A stretch of 64,000 nt of DNA, taken from the NCBI GenBank assembly GCA_024233935.1, contig JACKOY010000001.1, positions 372,001-436,000 on the forward strand, written 5' to 3'. Numbering within the stretch: position 1 is the stretch's first letter; every line of letters starts with the position of its first letter. Origin of the DNA: Spirochaetales bacterium (lineage in GTDB: Bacteria; Spirochaetota; Leptospiria; Leptospirales; Leptonemataceae). The notes under the pieces are model-generated. The model had not been told where the DNA came from, made no database searches, and saw nothing but the letters and a program-made list of their open reading frames with translations. The position numbers and the translations under genes are program-made. Shown in pieces: positions 18,028 through 26,720 of the stretch.

Positions 18028-18636
18028 GTGGCCCGGCCCCACAACAAGCCCGAGCGGACGGCAGATATTCTGTCCCGAACCATTCCCGTTGTGCAGCGCA
18101 GGGGTTACCACGCCACAGGCGTCGCGCAGTTGGTGGATGCCGCAGGCATTCCGAAGGGTAGCTTCTTCTACTACTTTGAATCCAAAGAGCGCTTTGCGCT
18201 TGCGGCCCTCGAGCAGTACACCGCCCAAGCGCTGCGCGAAACAGCGCGGCATCTGGAAGGTCCCGGGCGACCTGGCGAACGTGTGCGGCGCATGTACCGG
18301 GCTCGAATACTGTACGCCCGCCAGCAGTTGAAGGCGAACACCACCTGCCTTATGAATACACTGGCCCAGGAAATTGGTGCAGAAACGTCCGCTGTAAGCG
18401 TGACACTTGGACACTCATTGGAGCGGATGCGGCTTCTGATTGAGGCCTGCCTTGAAGGGACTGCCCTGGCGGTTGGCGTGTCTGCCCGGGAGGCGGCCGA
18501 CATTCTGGAGTCAGCCTGGCGGGGCACACTGCTTGTTATGCGCGGCACGCGCAGCACCCGTCCATTGTCATCGTTTGAAACATTGTTGGATGTGGTACTG
18601 GCTGAAAAGAAACAAGCGGGAGTTCAGGATGAATGA
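18028..18636 (+). CDS. TetR family transcriptional regulator, NemR/AcuR-like
   Basis: A 202-residue repressor. The HTH lies about residues 32-52 (GVAQLVDAAGIPKGSFFYYF). The ligand domain contains KANTTCLMNTLAQEIG, matching the Cys-Leu-x-x-N-x-x-x-E segment of NemR/AcuR-like regulators; Cys107 falls at the position of the redox-sensing Cys106 of E. coli NemR as I recall it. Start is GTG at 18028, directly after the operator palindrome. It overlaps the downstream thioesterase gene by 8 bases and so forms an operon with it. Confidence 0.9.
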   Translation: MARPHNKPERTADILSRTIPVVQRRGYHATGVAQLVDAAGIPKGSFFYYFESKERFALAALEQYTAQALRETARHLEGPGRPGERVRRMYRARILYARQQLKANTTCLMNTLAQEIGAETSAVSVTLGHSLERMRLLIEACLEGTALAVGVSAREAADILESAWRGTLLVMRGTRSTRPLSSFETLLDVVLAEKKQAGVQDE

Positions 18637-19048
18637 GACACGGCCGCATCAAAGCACATTTGAAATACGCTGGGACGATATGGATTCCAACGGACACCTG
18701 AACAACAAGCGGTACCAGACTTACCTGGAAGAAGCCCGTTGGCTGGCGGTCCGCAGTGTCGGTGTGGATTTTCGGGACCTGGCGGCACGATCCTGCGGGC
18801 CGGTCATACTGAAGGCGGCCTTCGAATATCTGGGAGAGGTTGTTTATCCCGATCGGTTGTTGATAGATTCCTGGATTGAGCCACTCGGCAAGAGCCGCGC
18901 TGACTTTGTGCATGAGGTGCGCAGAGCTTCTGACGGCAAGCCGGTCTGTCGGGCCCGCATCCATTGGCTGTTCATGGATCTGAAACGCAAACGGCCACTT
19001 CCGATGGACCAGTTCATTGCGAACCTGCCGGTCGCCGGCACGGCGTGA
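18629..19048 (+). CDS. acyl-CoA thioesterase (4HBT hotdog fold)
   Basis: A 139-residue single hotdog domain. EIRWDDMDSNGHLNNKRYQTYLEEAR is the YbgC/4HBT active-site helix region with the catalytic Asp, and strands FDVYPDRL-like VVYPDRLLIDSWIEPLGKSRADFVHEV follow. Likely hydrolyses acyl-CoA or related thioesters in the cytoplasm. The ATG at 18629 lies within the last codons of the TetR gene and has GGGAGTTCAGG upstream, so expression should follow the regulator. Its stop abuts the convergent GST gene. Confidence 0.87.
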   Translation: MNETRPHQSTFEIRWDDMDSNGHLNNKRYQTYLEEARWLAVRSVGVDFRDLAARSCGPVILKAAFEYLGEVVYPDRLLIDSWIEPLGKSRADFVHEVRRASDGKPVCRARIHWLFMDLKRKRPLPMDQFIANLPVAGTA

Positions 19049-19648
19049 TCAGGCCATAGGCACGTGATGAGGATGATCGGCAACGCGCTCCAGCCATTGG
19101 CGCAGCGCCGGATAACGTTCCAGGTCAAAATTGCCTTCGGGCGCCAGATGAGTATAGGCGTAGAGCGCAATGTCTGCGATCGTGTAGCGCTCTGCCACGA
19201 AAAAGGTTCGGTCTTTCAGGTGTGATTCCATGACCTGTAGCGCCGCATGCCCTTTGACGTCGTTTTGCCGGATCAGCTCGGCGTTTTGCTCGGCTTTCTT
19301 GTGGATGTGAATGAGGGACCGATTTATGGCAATGTAAGGCTCGTGACTGTACTGCTCAAAAAACATCCATTGAAGAACGGACGCGGCGTCGAACGTATCT
19401 GTCGGAAAGAAAGGAGTGCCCTGGCTCAGGTAGTACAGAATTGCGTTGGATTCGGGCAGACAACGTGAGTCCTCCAGTTTTAGGACCGGTATCTTGCCGT
19501 TGGGGTTCATTTTCAAGAAGGCGGCGGTTCTTGTTTCCCCCCGCCTTGTGTCGACCTCGATCCACTTGTACGTTCGGTTGATCAGTTCCAGAAGCAGTCG
19601 CACCTTGTAGCAGTTGCCGGATAGGGTCATCCCGTAGACTTCGAGCAT
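19049..19648 (-). CDS. glutathione S-transferase family protein
   Basis: A 199-residue GST. The thioredoxin-like N-domain contains GNCYKVRLLLEL, KMNPNGKIPVLKLED with the cis-Pro, and the glutathione-contacting PESNAILYYL. The alpha-helical C-domain ends FVAERYTIADIALYAYTHLAPEG, including the N-capping motif. Catalytic residue is probably the Ser or Cys of SGNCYK. Met at 19648 (MLEVYGM) begins the canonical fold; ATG at 19663 would add five residues. Convergent with the thioesterase with no gap. Confidence 0.9.
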   Translation of the reverse strand: MLEVYGMTLSGNCYKVRLLLELINRTYKWIEVDTRRGETRTAAFLKMNPNGKIPVLKLEDSRCLPESNAILYYLSQGTPFFPTDTFDAASVLQWMFFEQYSHEPYIAINRSLIHIHKKAEQNAELIRQNDVKGHAALQVMESHLKDRTFFVAERYTIADIALYAYTHLAPEGNFDLERYPALRQWLERVADHPHHVPMA

Positions 19649-19783
19649 GGTCCCATGGTGCATATGCTCGCAGGCGGCGCACGCTTTTTTGCTGCTCTCG
19701 GCCCGGGCCAGGTTTGCGGTGGGCGCTCCTTTTTCGTTGCGTTAGACTCTCCGTAGCCGGCATTTTCCGGCGTTGGAGATCCG

Positions 19784-20425
19784 ATGCGACTTCAAATGCT
19801 CCTATCCACGATCGGTTCGATCCTGATGGCGGCGTGCTCGTCCCCTGATGGTCAGGCCGGCACCTATCGCGGCTACGAGTTGCCCTCCTACACCGTGGTC
19901 GAAAGCCACGGCGAGATCGAGATTCGCGATTACGATTCGCGACTGGTGGCCGAAGTCACGGTTGCGGGCAGTCGCGACGAGGCGGCGAACCGGGGTTTCC
20001 GAATACTGGCTGCTTACATTTTCGGGGAAAATGAACCGGAGCGGTCGATCGATATGACCACGCCGGTGATCCAGGCGCCGGCGGAACAAGGCGCTGAGAT
20101 TGCGATGACCAGCCCGGTCACCCAGGTCGCGGGCGATGGGACCTGGACTGTGCAGTTCGGCATGCCCTCGGATTTTACCCTTGAGGCTCTGCCGGAGGCT
20201 CGCGACGAACGCATTGAGTTTCGTATTCTGGAGCCGGCCCGCTACGTCGCGATTCGTTTTTCGGGGCGGTGGACCGATGAAGCCTTTCGAATCGAGCGGG
20301 GCAGGCTGGAAACTTTCGTGCGGGAGAAAAACCTGTCCGTAACGGGTGATCCGATTCTCGCCTACTACGATGATCCCTTCACGTTTCCCTGGAACCGGCG
20401 TAACGAAATTCTGTACCGACTATGA
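19784..20425 (+). CDS. SOUL haem-binding family lipoprotein
   Basis: A 213-residue exported member of the SOUL/HBP family, which bind haem or tetrapyrroles. The signal ends ILMAAC (Cys18). Family features are YTVVESHGEIEIRDY at the start of the domain, NRGFRILAAYIFGEN, and the paired SIDMTTPVIQ and IAMTSPVTQ segments. The ATG follows TTGGAG with good spacing. Single gene; its physiological ligand is unknown. Confidence 0.9.
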   Translation: MRLQMLLSTIGSILMAACSSPDGQAGTYRGYELPSYTVVESHGEIEIRDYDSRLVAEVTVAGSRDEAANRGFRILAAYIFGENEPERSIDMTTPVIQAPAEQGAEIAMTSPVTQVAGDGTWTVQFGMPSDFTLEALPEARDERIEFRILEPARYVAIRFSGRWTDEAFRIERGRLETFVREKNLSVTGDPILAYYDDPFTFPWNRRNEILYRL

Positions 20426-20446
20426 CAGCGGTGAAGTCTTCTTCAC

Positions 20447-20965
20447 TCATGCGCCTCTGGCCGACGCGAGGGCGCGTTTCAGATGCCCGGCAGCATCTTC
20501 GCCGAAGGCGACGAAGACCACGCGACTGACCCCATCGTGTTGCTTTGTGTATTCAACCGTTGTGCGGGTTGCCACTTCGGCTGCCCGGTCGGCGGGATAG
20601 CCGTAGACTCCCGTACTGATGCATGGGAACGCAATCGTTCGCAGTTTGTTCTGGATTGCAAGGCTCAGTGAATTTCGATAGCAGTTGGCCAGCAAATCCG
20701 GCTCGCCTTGATTGCCCCCGCGCCAAACCGGGCCGACCGTGTGAATGACGAAGCGGGCCGGCAGGCGGTATGCTTTGGTGATGCGGGCCTCGCCGGTGGG
20801 ACAGCCACCGAGCTTTCGACATTCGGCGAGCAGATCGGGGCCGGCGGCCCGGTGAATTGCTCCATCGACACCGCCGCCTCCGAGCAGGGTTGAGTTCGCG
20901 GCATTCACGATCGCATCGACCTGGAGTTGCGTGATGTCTCCGACTGTCACTTCGTGCTCTGTCAT
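20447..20965 (-). CDS. macrodomain protein, O-acetyl-ADP-ribose deacetylase-like
   Basis: A 172-residue stand-alone macrodomain like E. coli YmdB, which hydrolyses O-acetyl-ADP-ribose and can remove ADP-ribose from proteins. Seen are VGDITQLQVDAIVNAANSTL, GGGGVDGAIHRAAG, the strand FVIHTVGPVW and the second binding loop AFPCISTGVYGYP. The Met at 20965 (MTEHEVTVGD) matches family start; the ORF extends to 21031 without support. No ADP-ribosyltransferase is seen nearby. Confidence 0.92.
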   Translation of the reverse strand: MTEHEVTVGDITQLQVDAIVNAANSTLLGGGGVDGAIHRAAGPDLLAECRKLGGCPTGEARITKAYRLPARFVIHTVGPVWRGGNQGEPDLLANCYRNSLSLAIQNKLRTIAFPCISTGVYGYPADRAAEVATRTTVEYTKQHDGVSRVVFVAFGEDAAGHLKRALASARGA

Positions 20966-21253
20966 ATAGCGGCCAATTGTTCGGCTTCCCGGGGTTTTGG
21001 TTGACGTTGGAATTCTTTGCGGACCACCCAATCCTGACCATCGGGAGTGGAATTGTCCAGTTCAAGTTCATCGCGCCGATGACAGGTTTGTCAGGCCGGC
21101 TTGTTCGGGCGGTTCGGGGAAGCCCTGCGTTGTTTTCCCTGGTCGGGCCGCCAGCGTCTGGAATGCCCCGCGTCGCCATCGGTCGGCCGATTTTTTCTTT
21201 GCCCCTGACAGCCCCGCGCGCTTCCTGTCCGCTGTTTACGGGACCCGACTCTG

Positions 21254-22474
21254 ATGGCGCTCATAGTGCAGAAATACGGCGGCACCTCCTTGATGGACAC
21301 GGCCCGAATCAAGAACGTAGCCAACCGCATTAAGCTGTACCACGAGCAGGGTCATCAACTGGTCGTTGTGCTTTCTGCAATGGGGCATACAACGGATTAC
21401 CTGGTCGAAATGGCGAGCGAGGTCAGCTCAGAACCGGGGAAACGCGAAATGGACATGCTCCTCTCGACCGGTGAGCAGGTCTCGATCGCGCTGATGGCGA
21501 TGGCCCTGGATGAGCTGGGTGTTCCGGCGCTCTCGTTTACCGGCGGCCAGGTCGGCATCCTGACCGATGATCGTCACACCGAGGCGCGCATTCATTCTAT
21601 TTCGGTCGAACGCGTGCGCCCGCACCTGGACGAGCATAAGGTGTGCATCGTGGCCGGTTTTCAGGGAGTAGATCAGCATAGCAACATTACGACGCTCGGT
21701 CGGGGTGGAAGCGACACGTCGGCCGTGGCGCTTGCGGTTGCGCTCGGGGCGCGCGAGTGTGAGATCTACACCGATGTGGACGGGGTGTATACCACAGATC
21801 CGAACAAGGTGGCCGACGCACGCAAAATCGATCGGCTTTCTTATGAGGAGATGCTGGAAATGGCCCGCCTGGGGGCCGGCGTTTTGCACAGTCGCAGCGT
21901 GGAGATGGCTTCAAAGAATAACATGGTGATTCATGTCCGCTCAAGCTTTAACAACGCGCAGGGGACACTGGTCGTGCCGGAGGACGAAGTGATGGAACAG
22001 GTAGTAGTGCGGGGGGTCTCTCTGAAGACCGACGAAGCCCGGATTGCGGTGGTCGACATTCCAGACCGGCCCGGTCTTGCTGCTGATCTTTTCAGTCGCC
22101 TGGCAGAAGCCCAGGTGAACGTCGATATGATTGTGCAGAGCACGGGCAAAGACCAGAAGAACACGATATCGTTTACGGTAACCGAAAAGACCCTGAACGA
22201 TTCACGGCGCATTGTGGAAGCCTGGCTACGCGACCTGGAATCCGGCAGCTACGAGGTCGATGAGGAAATCGCGATTGTTTCGGCTGTGGGCATAGGCATG
22301 AAATCACACTCGGGCATCGCTGCGCGCATGTTCCAGGCGCTCGCAAATGTCGGCATCAACATTGAAATGATATCCACTTCGGAGATCAAAATTTCGGTCG
22401 TCGTAAGTATGGATGACGGACGCGGGGCCCTGCAGGCGGTTCACGAGGCCTTCGAACTCGGCAAAGCGAGTTGA
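21254..22474 (+). CDS. lysC: aspartate kinase
   Basis: Phosphorylates L-aspartate with ATP, the first step toward lysine/diaminopimelate, threonine and methionine. The 406-residue monofunctional enzyme starts IVQKYGGTSLMD (ATP/aspartate site), has SFTGGQVGILTD, LGRGGSDTSAVALA and DVDGVYTTDPNKV, and ends with two ACT domains for feedback control. About 290 bases precede it without a recognisable lysine riboswitch. Its stop overlaps the TTG start of murI by 4 bases, linking diaminopimelate and D-glutamate supply for peptidoglycan. Confidence 0.97.
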   Translation: MALIVQKYGGTSLMDTARIKNVANRIKLYHEQGHQLVVVLSAMGHTTDYLVEMASEVSSEPGKREMDMLLSTGEQVSIALMAMALDELGVPALSFTGGQVGILTDDRHTEARIHSISVERVRPHLDEHKVCIVAGFQGVDQHSNITTLGRGGSDTSAVALAVALGARECEIYTDVDGVYTTDPNKVADARKIDRLSYEEMLEMARLGAGVLHSRSVEMASKNNMVIHVRSSFNNAQGTLVVPEDEVMEQVVVRGVSLKTDEARIAVVDIPDRPGLAADLFSRLAEAQVNVDMIVQSTGKDQKNTISFTVTEKTLNDSRRIVEAWLRDLESGSYEVDEEIAIVSAVGIGMKSHSGIAARMFQALANVGINIEMISTSEIKISVVVSMDDGRGALQAVHEAFELGKAS

Positions 22475-23265
22475 GCGATTCGCGCCCGATAGGCGTGTTC
22501 GATTCCGGCCTGGGTGGTCTGACGGTCCTGGCCGAATTGGTCCGCGCCCTTCCCAACGAACGTTTTATCTATTTCGGCGATACGGCGCGCGTACCCTACG
22601 GCGCCAAGTCGGCCCGCATTGTGCAACGTTACAGCGATGAGGTGTCCCGGTTCCTGTTGGGTCACGACATCAAGCTGCTTGTGATCGCCTGCAACACCGC
22701 CACCGCCCACGCGGAATCGCTGCTGCGCAAAGAGCTATCGATTCCCGTTCTGGGTGTGATCCAGCCGGGCGTGGATGCGCTTCTGGCCGGCACCCAGAAT
22801 CGCCGGGTGGGGGTGCTTGCCACGCGTTCTACCATCAAGTCGGGCGCCTACGAAAGGCGTATTCTGGAACGAGAACCATCGGCCCGGGTTTATAACAAGG
22901 CCTGCGCTCTTTTTGTGCCACTGGTCGAAGAGGGCTGGATTGATAAGCGTGTGACCGGGTTGGTGATTCAGGAGTACCTCTCGGAACTCGTACGCGAAGA
23001 GGTGGATACGGTCGTGCTGGGGTGCACCCACTATCCGCTATTGAAAAAATCGATCCGTGAGCAGTTCCCGGATTTGCAGCTGATCGATTCCTCGGAAGAA
23101 ACCGCCCGCGCAACCTCGCGCCTTCTGGAGGAGTCGGGGATTCGTTCGCAGACCCCCGCGGGAGGCGTGCGTATTTTTCTGACCGATATCACCGATCAGA
23201 TGAACCATCTGGAAACGCTGCTCGCGGGCCTCGCGGTGTCTTCGGTCGAAGAAGTGCAGTTGTGA
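22471..23265 (+). CDS. murI: glutamate racemase
   Basis: Makes D-glutamate for peptidoglycan. The 264-residue enzyme begins IGVFDSGLGGLTVL, has YFGDTARVPYG, and both catalytic cysteines in their motifs: IACNTATA and LGCTHYPLL. The start is a TTG embedded in the end of lysC, so the two are translationally coupled. No terminator is obvious downstream. Confidence 0.96.
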   Translation: MSDSRPIGVFDSGLGGLTVLAELVRALPNERFIYFGDTARVPYGAKSARIVQRYSDEVSRFLLGHDIKLLVIACNTATAHAESLLRKELSIPVLGVIQPGVDALLAGTQNRRVGVLATRSTIKSGAYERRILEREPSARVYNKACALFVPLVEEGWIDKRVTGLVIQEYLSELVREEVDTVVLGCTHYPLLKKSIREQFPDLQLIDSSEETARATSRLLEESGIRSQTPAGGVRIFLTDITDQMNHLETLLAGLAVSSVEEVQL

Positions 23266-23538
23266 GAATCGGCGTACGGGTGGCGCGAACCTGGATTCGC
23301 CCGAATACACTCGCGCCGTTTCTTGCATCGTGGACCGACCTTCGTCAGGATGCCGGGCATTCCTGGCGACCTTAGACTCAGCGCGACGATCGCAGGTGGC
23401 GGATTGCAATTTGCCGGAGGAGATGGAACCCCCGCGTCATGAGCCGCGTTTGACCCGCTTAAAGCTTTCACACGATTTCTGGTGGACACGTGCGGAATGG
23501 GGCGACAGAAAATCGTTCTGAAAACGGGAGCCTCCTCG

Positions 23539-25221
23539 ATGGCATACGACCTTAAATCTGTAAAAGCGCCGCGCCTGGCCGGCCTCGGGTTGCGCATCTT
23601 CGCAAATCTGATTGAATGGGGCTTCCCGGGGAAACTGATTATTCCGCAACTGCTGCGAGATGCCGGTGTGACGGCTTTTCGGCGCAAAGCTTCCAACGAA
23701 GTTCCGACGCTCAAACCGCTGGTTGAGGTCTCCGTTCGGACATCCGGGGCGGCTTCAAAAGCCGAGCTGAAACGAATCGGAGCTTTAAAGGCCAAACCGG
23801 TTGGCTTTCGCTTTCCGACAGCTTCGGACTATGTGTCTGCCTACAAGAAAGGGCGCACGAATCCCGAAGACGTCGCGCGCGCGGTCAGTTCCGCCATCCG
23901 TCTTTCGAACGACGAAGCCTTGCCGTTGCGGGCCATCATACAACACGACCCGGACGACCTTCTGGCCCAGGGTCGGGCCTCGGCCGCGAGGTGGCGCCGC
24001 GGGAAGCCGCTGGGCCCGCTCGATGGAGTTCCGATTTCGATCAAGGACGAACTCGATCAACTTGGCTATCGAACCACGGTCGGGACGCGGTTTTTAGGCA
24101 CGCAACCGGCAATTGCTGATGCCACGCCCGTACGAATGCTGCGTGAGGCGGGAGCTTTGCTGATTGGCAAAGCCAATATGCACGAGATTGGAATCGGCGT
24201 TACCGGGCTGAATCCGCATCACGGAGCGGCGCGCAATCCCTATCATACGGATTATCTGACCGGTGGTTCCTCGAGCGGTTCCGGGGGCAGTGTCGCTGCC
24301 GGCCTATGTCCGATTTCGATCGGCGCAGACGGTGGTGGCTCCATTCGGATCCCGGCCGCATTCTGCGGAGTGTATGGAATCAAGGCAACATTTGGCCGCG
24401 TTTCTGAGACAGGCGCCGCACCCCTCTGCTGGAGCGTGGCCCACGTCGGACCTCTTGCGGGAACCGCGAGGGATCTGGCGCTTGGTTACGCCGCGGTGGC
24501 GGGGCCCGATCCGCTCGATCCGACTTCGCTCGCGCAACCTCCGCTGTCCTTCGCTCACGTGAACAAGAAAGACCTCAAAGGGCTGCGTTTGGGCGTTTAT
24601 GAGCCGTGGTTTAAACACGCATCTGCCCCTATCGTAACCGCCTGCGAGGATATGCTGGGACGACTGAAGAAGCGAGGGGCCCGCGTCGTGAGTATCGAGC
24701 TTCCCGACCTCGAAGAGATCCGCGTGAGCCACGTAATTACGATTTCCAGTGAAATGGCCCACAGCTTCGACGACCGTTATCCGACGGGTCGCCGGGCTTT
24801 CGGACACGATGTGCGAGTTAATCTGGCACTCGCACGTTCATTTACGAGTCGGGACTACATTCATGCCCAGCGCGTGCGAACGCGGGCCATGGAAAACTTT
24901 GCCCGGGCTCTGGAAAGATGCGATGCCATCATGACGCCCACAACCGGGGTCGTCGCACCGTTGCTCAAGCCGGATGCTGGTTCCGTGGGTGAAACCGATC
25001 TTACGACGCTTACGGAGATCATGCGCTTTGTGGTGGCCGCCAATTTCACGGGCAACCCGGCTGTGTCCTTTCCCGTCGGATACGATTCCGCGGGCCTGCC
25101 AATCGGTATGCAGGCAATGGGGCGTCACTGGGAAGAGGACTTGCTTTTGAGAATCGCTATGATCTCGGAGCAGGAACTGCACCGTCGGGCACCGAACTCG
25201 TTTTTTGATATTATCAAGTAA
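23539..25221 (+). CDS. amidase signature family enzyme
   Basis: Ser-cisSer-Lys amidohydrolase, 560 residues. The catalytic Lys is in PISIKDELD, and the Ser-rich core reads GGSSSGSGGSVAAG followed by GADGGGSIRIPAAFCG, which supplies the nucleophile Ser. An N-terminal ~90-residue helical extension precedes the amidase domain, longer than in GatA. No gatB or gatC is adjacent, so a non-GatA hydrolase of amides or peptides is more likely. The ATG at 23539 has GGGAG 8 bases upstream; the 273-base gap before it shows no gene. Confidence 0.9.
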   Translation: MAYDLKSVKAPRLAGLGLRIFANLIEWGFPGKLIIPQLLRDAGVTAFRRKASNEVPTLKPLVEVSVRTSGAASKAELKRIGALKAKPVGFRFPTASDYVSAYKKGRTNPEDVARAVSSAIRLSNDEALPLRAIIQHDPDDLLAQGRASAARWRRGKPLGPLDGVPISIKDELDQLGYRTTVGTRFLGTQPAIADATPVRMLREAGALLIGKANMHEIGIGVTGLNPHHGAARNPYHTDYLTGGSSSGSGGSVAAGLCPISIGADGGGSIRIPAAFCGVYGIKATFGRVSETGAAPLCWSVAHVGPLAGTARDLALGYAAVAGPDPLDPTSLAQPPLSFAHVNKKDLKGLRLGVYEPWFKHASAPIVTACEDMLGRLKKRGARVVSIELPDLEEIRVSHVITISSEMAHSFDDRYPTGRRAFGHDVRVNLALARSFTSRDYIHAQRVRTRAMENFARALERCDAIMTPTTGVVAPLLKPDAGSVGETDLTTLTEIMRFVVAANFTGNPAVSFPVGYDSAGLPIGMQAMGRHWEEDLLLRIAMISEQELHRRAPNSFFDIIK

Positions 25222-25280
25222 CAGGGCCCGGCGAGTGGCGCAATGGTGCTTCGGGGATACTTAAGCGGTCTGAATTGCTT

Positions 25281-25676
25281 ATGAGTGAACCGGTACTCCT
25301 CGCGCTTCTATTCGCCGATCGTGTGATCACAGAAAATAACGGCAAGAAGGGTATCATAGGAACCTTCGGAAAGTTTTCGGCGCCCGTGTTCCCGGTAAAC
25401 TTTCCGCCCTGGGCAATCTACGTCGCGTTGACCAACGTTTCGGGGCAGCACGATTTTGCCCTCACACTGACCAACATGGAAAACAATCAGGTAATCCTCC
25501 CGATTAATGGCCGCGTGGACGTCAAGATCGAGGACGAGGTCGCGGAGTTGAGTTTCAGCGTTGGGGGCGTGCTCTTTCCAGAACCGGGGCGCTATGCGCT
25601 TACAATGCATCTCGACGGTGAGCTGCTTGGTTCGCGGGTCCTCTTTGTGGAGCAGCTGACGTCTACCGGAACCTGA
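25281..25676 (+). CDS. DUF6941 family protein
   Basis: A 131-residue beta-rich protein starting MSEPVLLALLFADRVITEN, then GKKGIIGTFGKFSAPVFPV, the hallmark opening of DUF6941. The remainder is predicted beta sandwich (LTNMENNQVILP, PEPGRYALTMHLDGELLGSRVLFV). No signal peptide. Function unknown. Confidence 0.8.
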   Translation: MSEPVLLALLFADRVITENNGKKGIIGTFGKFSAPVFPVNFPPWAIYVALTNVSGQHDFALTLTNMENNQVILPINGRVDVKIEDEVAELSFSVGGVLFPEPGRYALTMHLDGELLGSRVLFVEQLTSTGT

Positions 25677-25690
25677 ATCGTCGTCCCGAA

Positions 25691-26233
25691 CTACGTTTTC
25701 CCCCGTCTTCTCCTCCGGGAGTGTCCTTCTATTAGCTTGAGCAGGCGTGGGGGCGGCCTGTCTGTTATAACAAAACTGGCAAGGCGGCGGGTAAGACCGT
25801 CTCGGACTCCCACGCTTTGAAAAAAGCGGATCCGATACCCAAAAAACGTCGGACCTCGGTCGTTCCACTTTCGTTTCTGGTCTTCCTGGTCGAGGCGGAT
25901 GAGAATCACGAACATGTGGGTCATCGTTACGCCACAGGCACCCGCCAGGCAGCGAAGCTCAGTCCAGAGCTCCCCCGGGATACGGACATGCCAACGCTGC
26001 AAGGATTGACGATCCGCCTGGTATTTCCGGGTGACACGGTCGAACACCGGAAGGCGTCCCTGGGCGCGGTAGAGGCCGGCTTTCCCGAGCAAGTAAGCAA
26101 GATATGCTATAACGGGGCCACGTTGGGGATAGCGCCGTTGCAAATAAGCTTCGATAGCGGCCGGTATCAGAAGTGTGCAGGCTGGTTTTGCCGGTGAGCA
26201 GGTCCTGGTTTTCCATTGCAGTGTGTGTTCCAT
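25691..26233 (-). CDS. DUF1564-like protein
   Basis: A 180-residue protein whose order of motifs matches DUF1564, a paralogous family I know essentially from Leptospira: TLLIPAAIEAYLQRRYPQ, AYLAYLLGKAGLYR, then TRKYQADRQSLQRWHVRIPGELW, and LRCLAGACGVTMTHMFVILIRLD. The Tyr-Gln and final Leu-Asp positions are conserved in memory of the family. The role is unknown. The start at 26233 has no good ribosome-binding site. It is convergent with the DUF6941 gene. Confidence 0.65.
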   Translation of the reverse strand: MEHTLQWKTRTCSPAKPACTLLIPAAIEAYLQRRYPQRGPVIAYLAYLLGKAGLYRAQGRLPVFDRVTRKYQADRQSLQRWHVRIPGELWTELRCLAGACGVTMTHMFVILIRLDQEDQKRKWNDRGPTFFGYRIRFFQSVGVRDGLTRRLASFVITDRPPPRLLKLIEGHSRRRRRGKT

Positions 26234-26315
26234 ACCGGGGAGAGGTCGCCGCCGTGCATTTTGTTGCGTACTTTTTCTGGTCTTGACTGCGATCCACGTC
26301 GGAGGAACGTTCGGG

Positions 26316-26678
26316 ATGCTTGAATTTTACGGCTACGCAAAATGCGACACCTGCAGACGCGCCAAACGGGCGCTGGATGAGGCCGGGATTGCTTACAGGG
26401 AAATCGATATCACAGTCGACCCGCCCCGCTTTGCTGAGTTACAGGCCTGGCGCAAAGGCGAGCTGATCGAGCTCAAGCAACTCCTGAACACGAACGGAGT
26501 CGATTATCGTCGCCTGAAAATGTCCGAGAAGGTCCAGAAGCTCCCGGAGCAGGAGGTGCTGAAGCTTCTTGCCCATAATGGCCGCTTGCTGAAACGACCC
26601 ATCATTACCGACGGCAAACGCGTAACGGTTGGTTTCAAGAATCCCGGGGCAATCCTGGCCGCCTGGATCGAACGATAG
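26316..26678 (+). CDS. ArsC/Spx-like thioredoxin-fold reductase
   Basis: A 120-residue ArsC-family protein: FYGYAKCDTCRRAKRALDEAG carries a CxxC redox pair, ITVDPPRFAEL and LKQLLNTNG follow, and KRPIITDGKRVTVGFK is the conserved cis-Pro segment. It resembles YffB/Spx-type rather than a proven arsenate reductase, since no other ars genes are nearby. The ATG at 26316 has GGAGG ten bases upstream; the ORF is open further upstream without a better start. Confidence 0.88.
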   Translation: MLEFYGYAKCDTCRRAKRALDEAGIAYREIDITVDPPRFAELQAWRKGELIELKQLLNTNGVDYRRLKMSEKVQKLPEQEVLKLLAHNGRLLKRPIITDGKRVTVGFKNPGAILAAWIER

Positions 26679-26720
26679 CGCTGGCTCAGACCGCCGGCAC
26701 GCCAGGAGCCGCGCTCTTGC

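Noticed and set aside
20966..21253. Possible lysine riboswitch upstream of lysC
   Set aside because: None of the conserved L-box core segments or a terminator hairpin is visible; only G/C-rich spacer.
23539..25221. gatA of the amidotransferase complex
   Set aside because: No gatB or gatC neighbour and a ~90-residue N-terminal extension; kept as a general amidase-signature enzyme.
26316..26678. Arsenate reductase arsC
   Set aside because: CxxC pattern is more Spx/YffB-like and no other ars gene is close, so no ars symbol was given.
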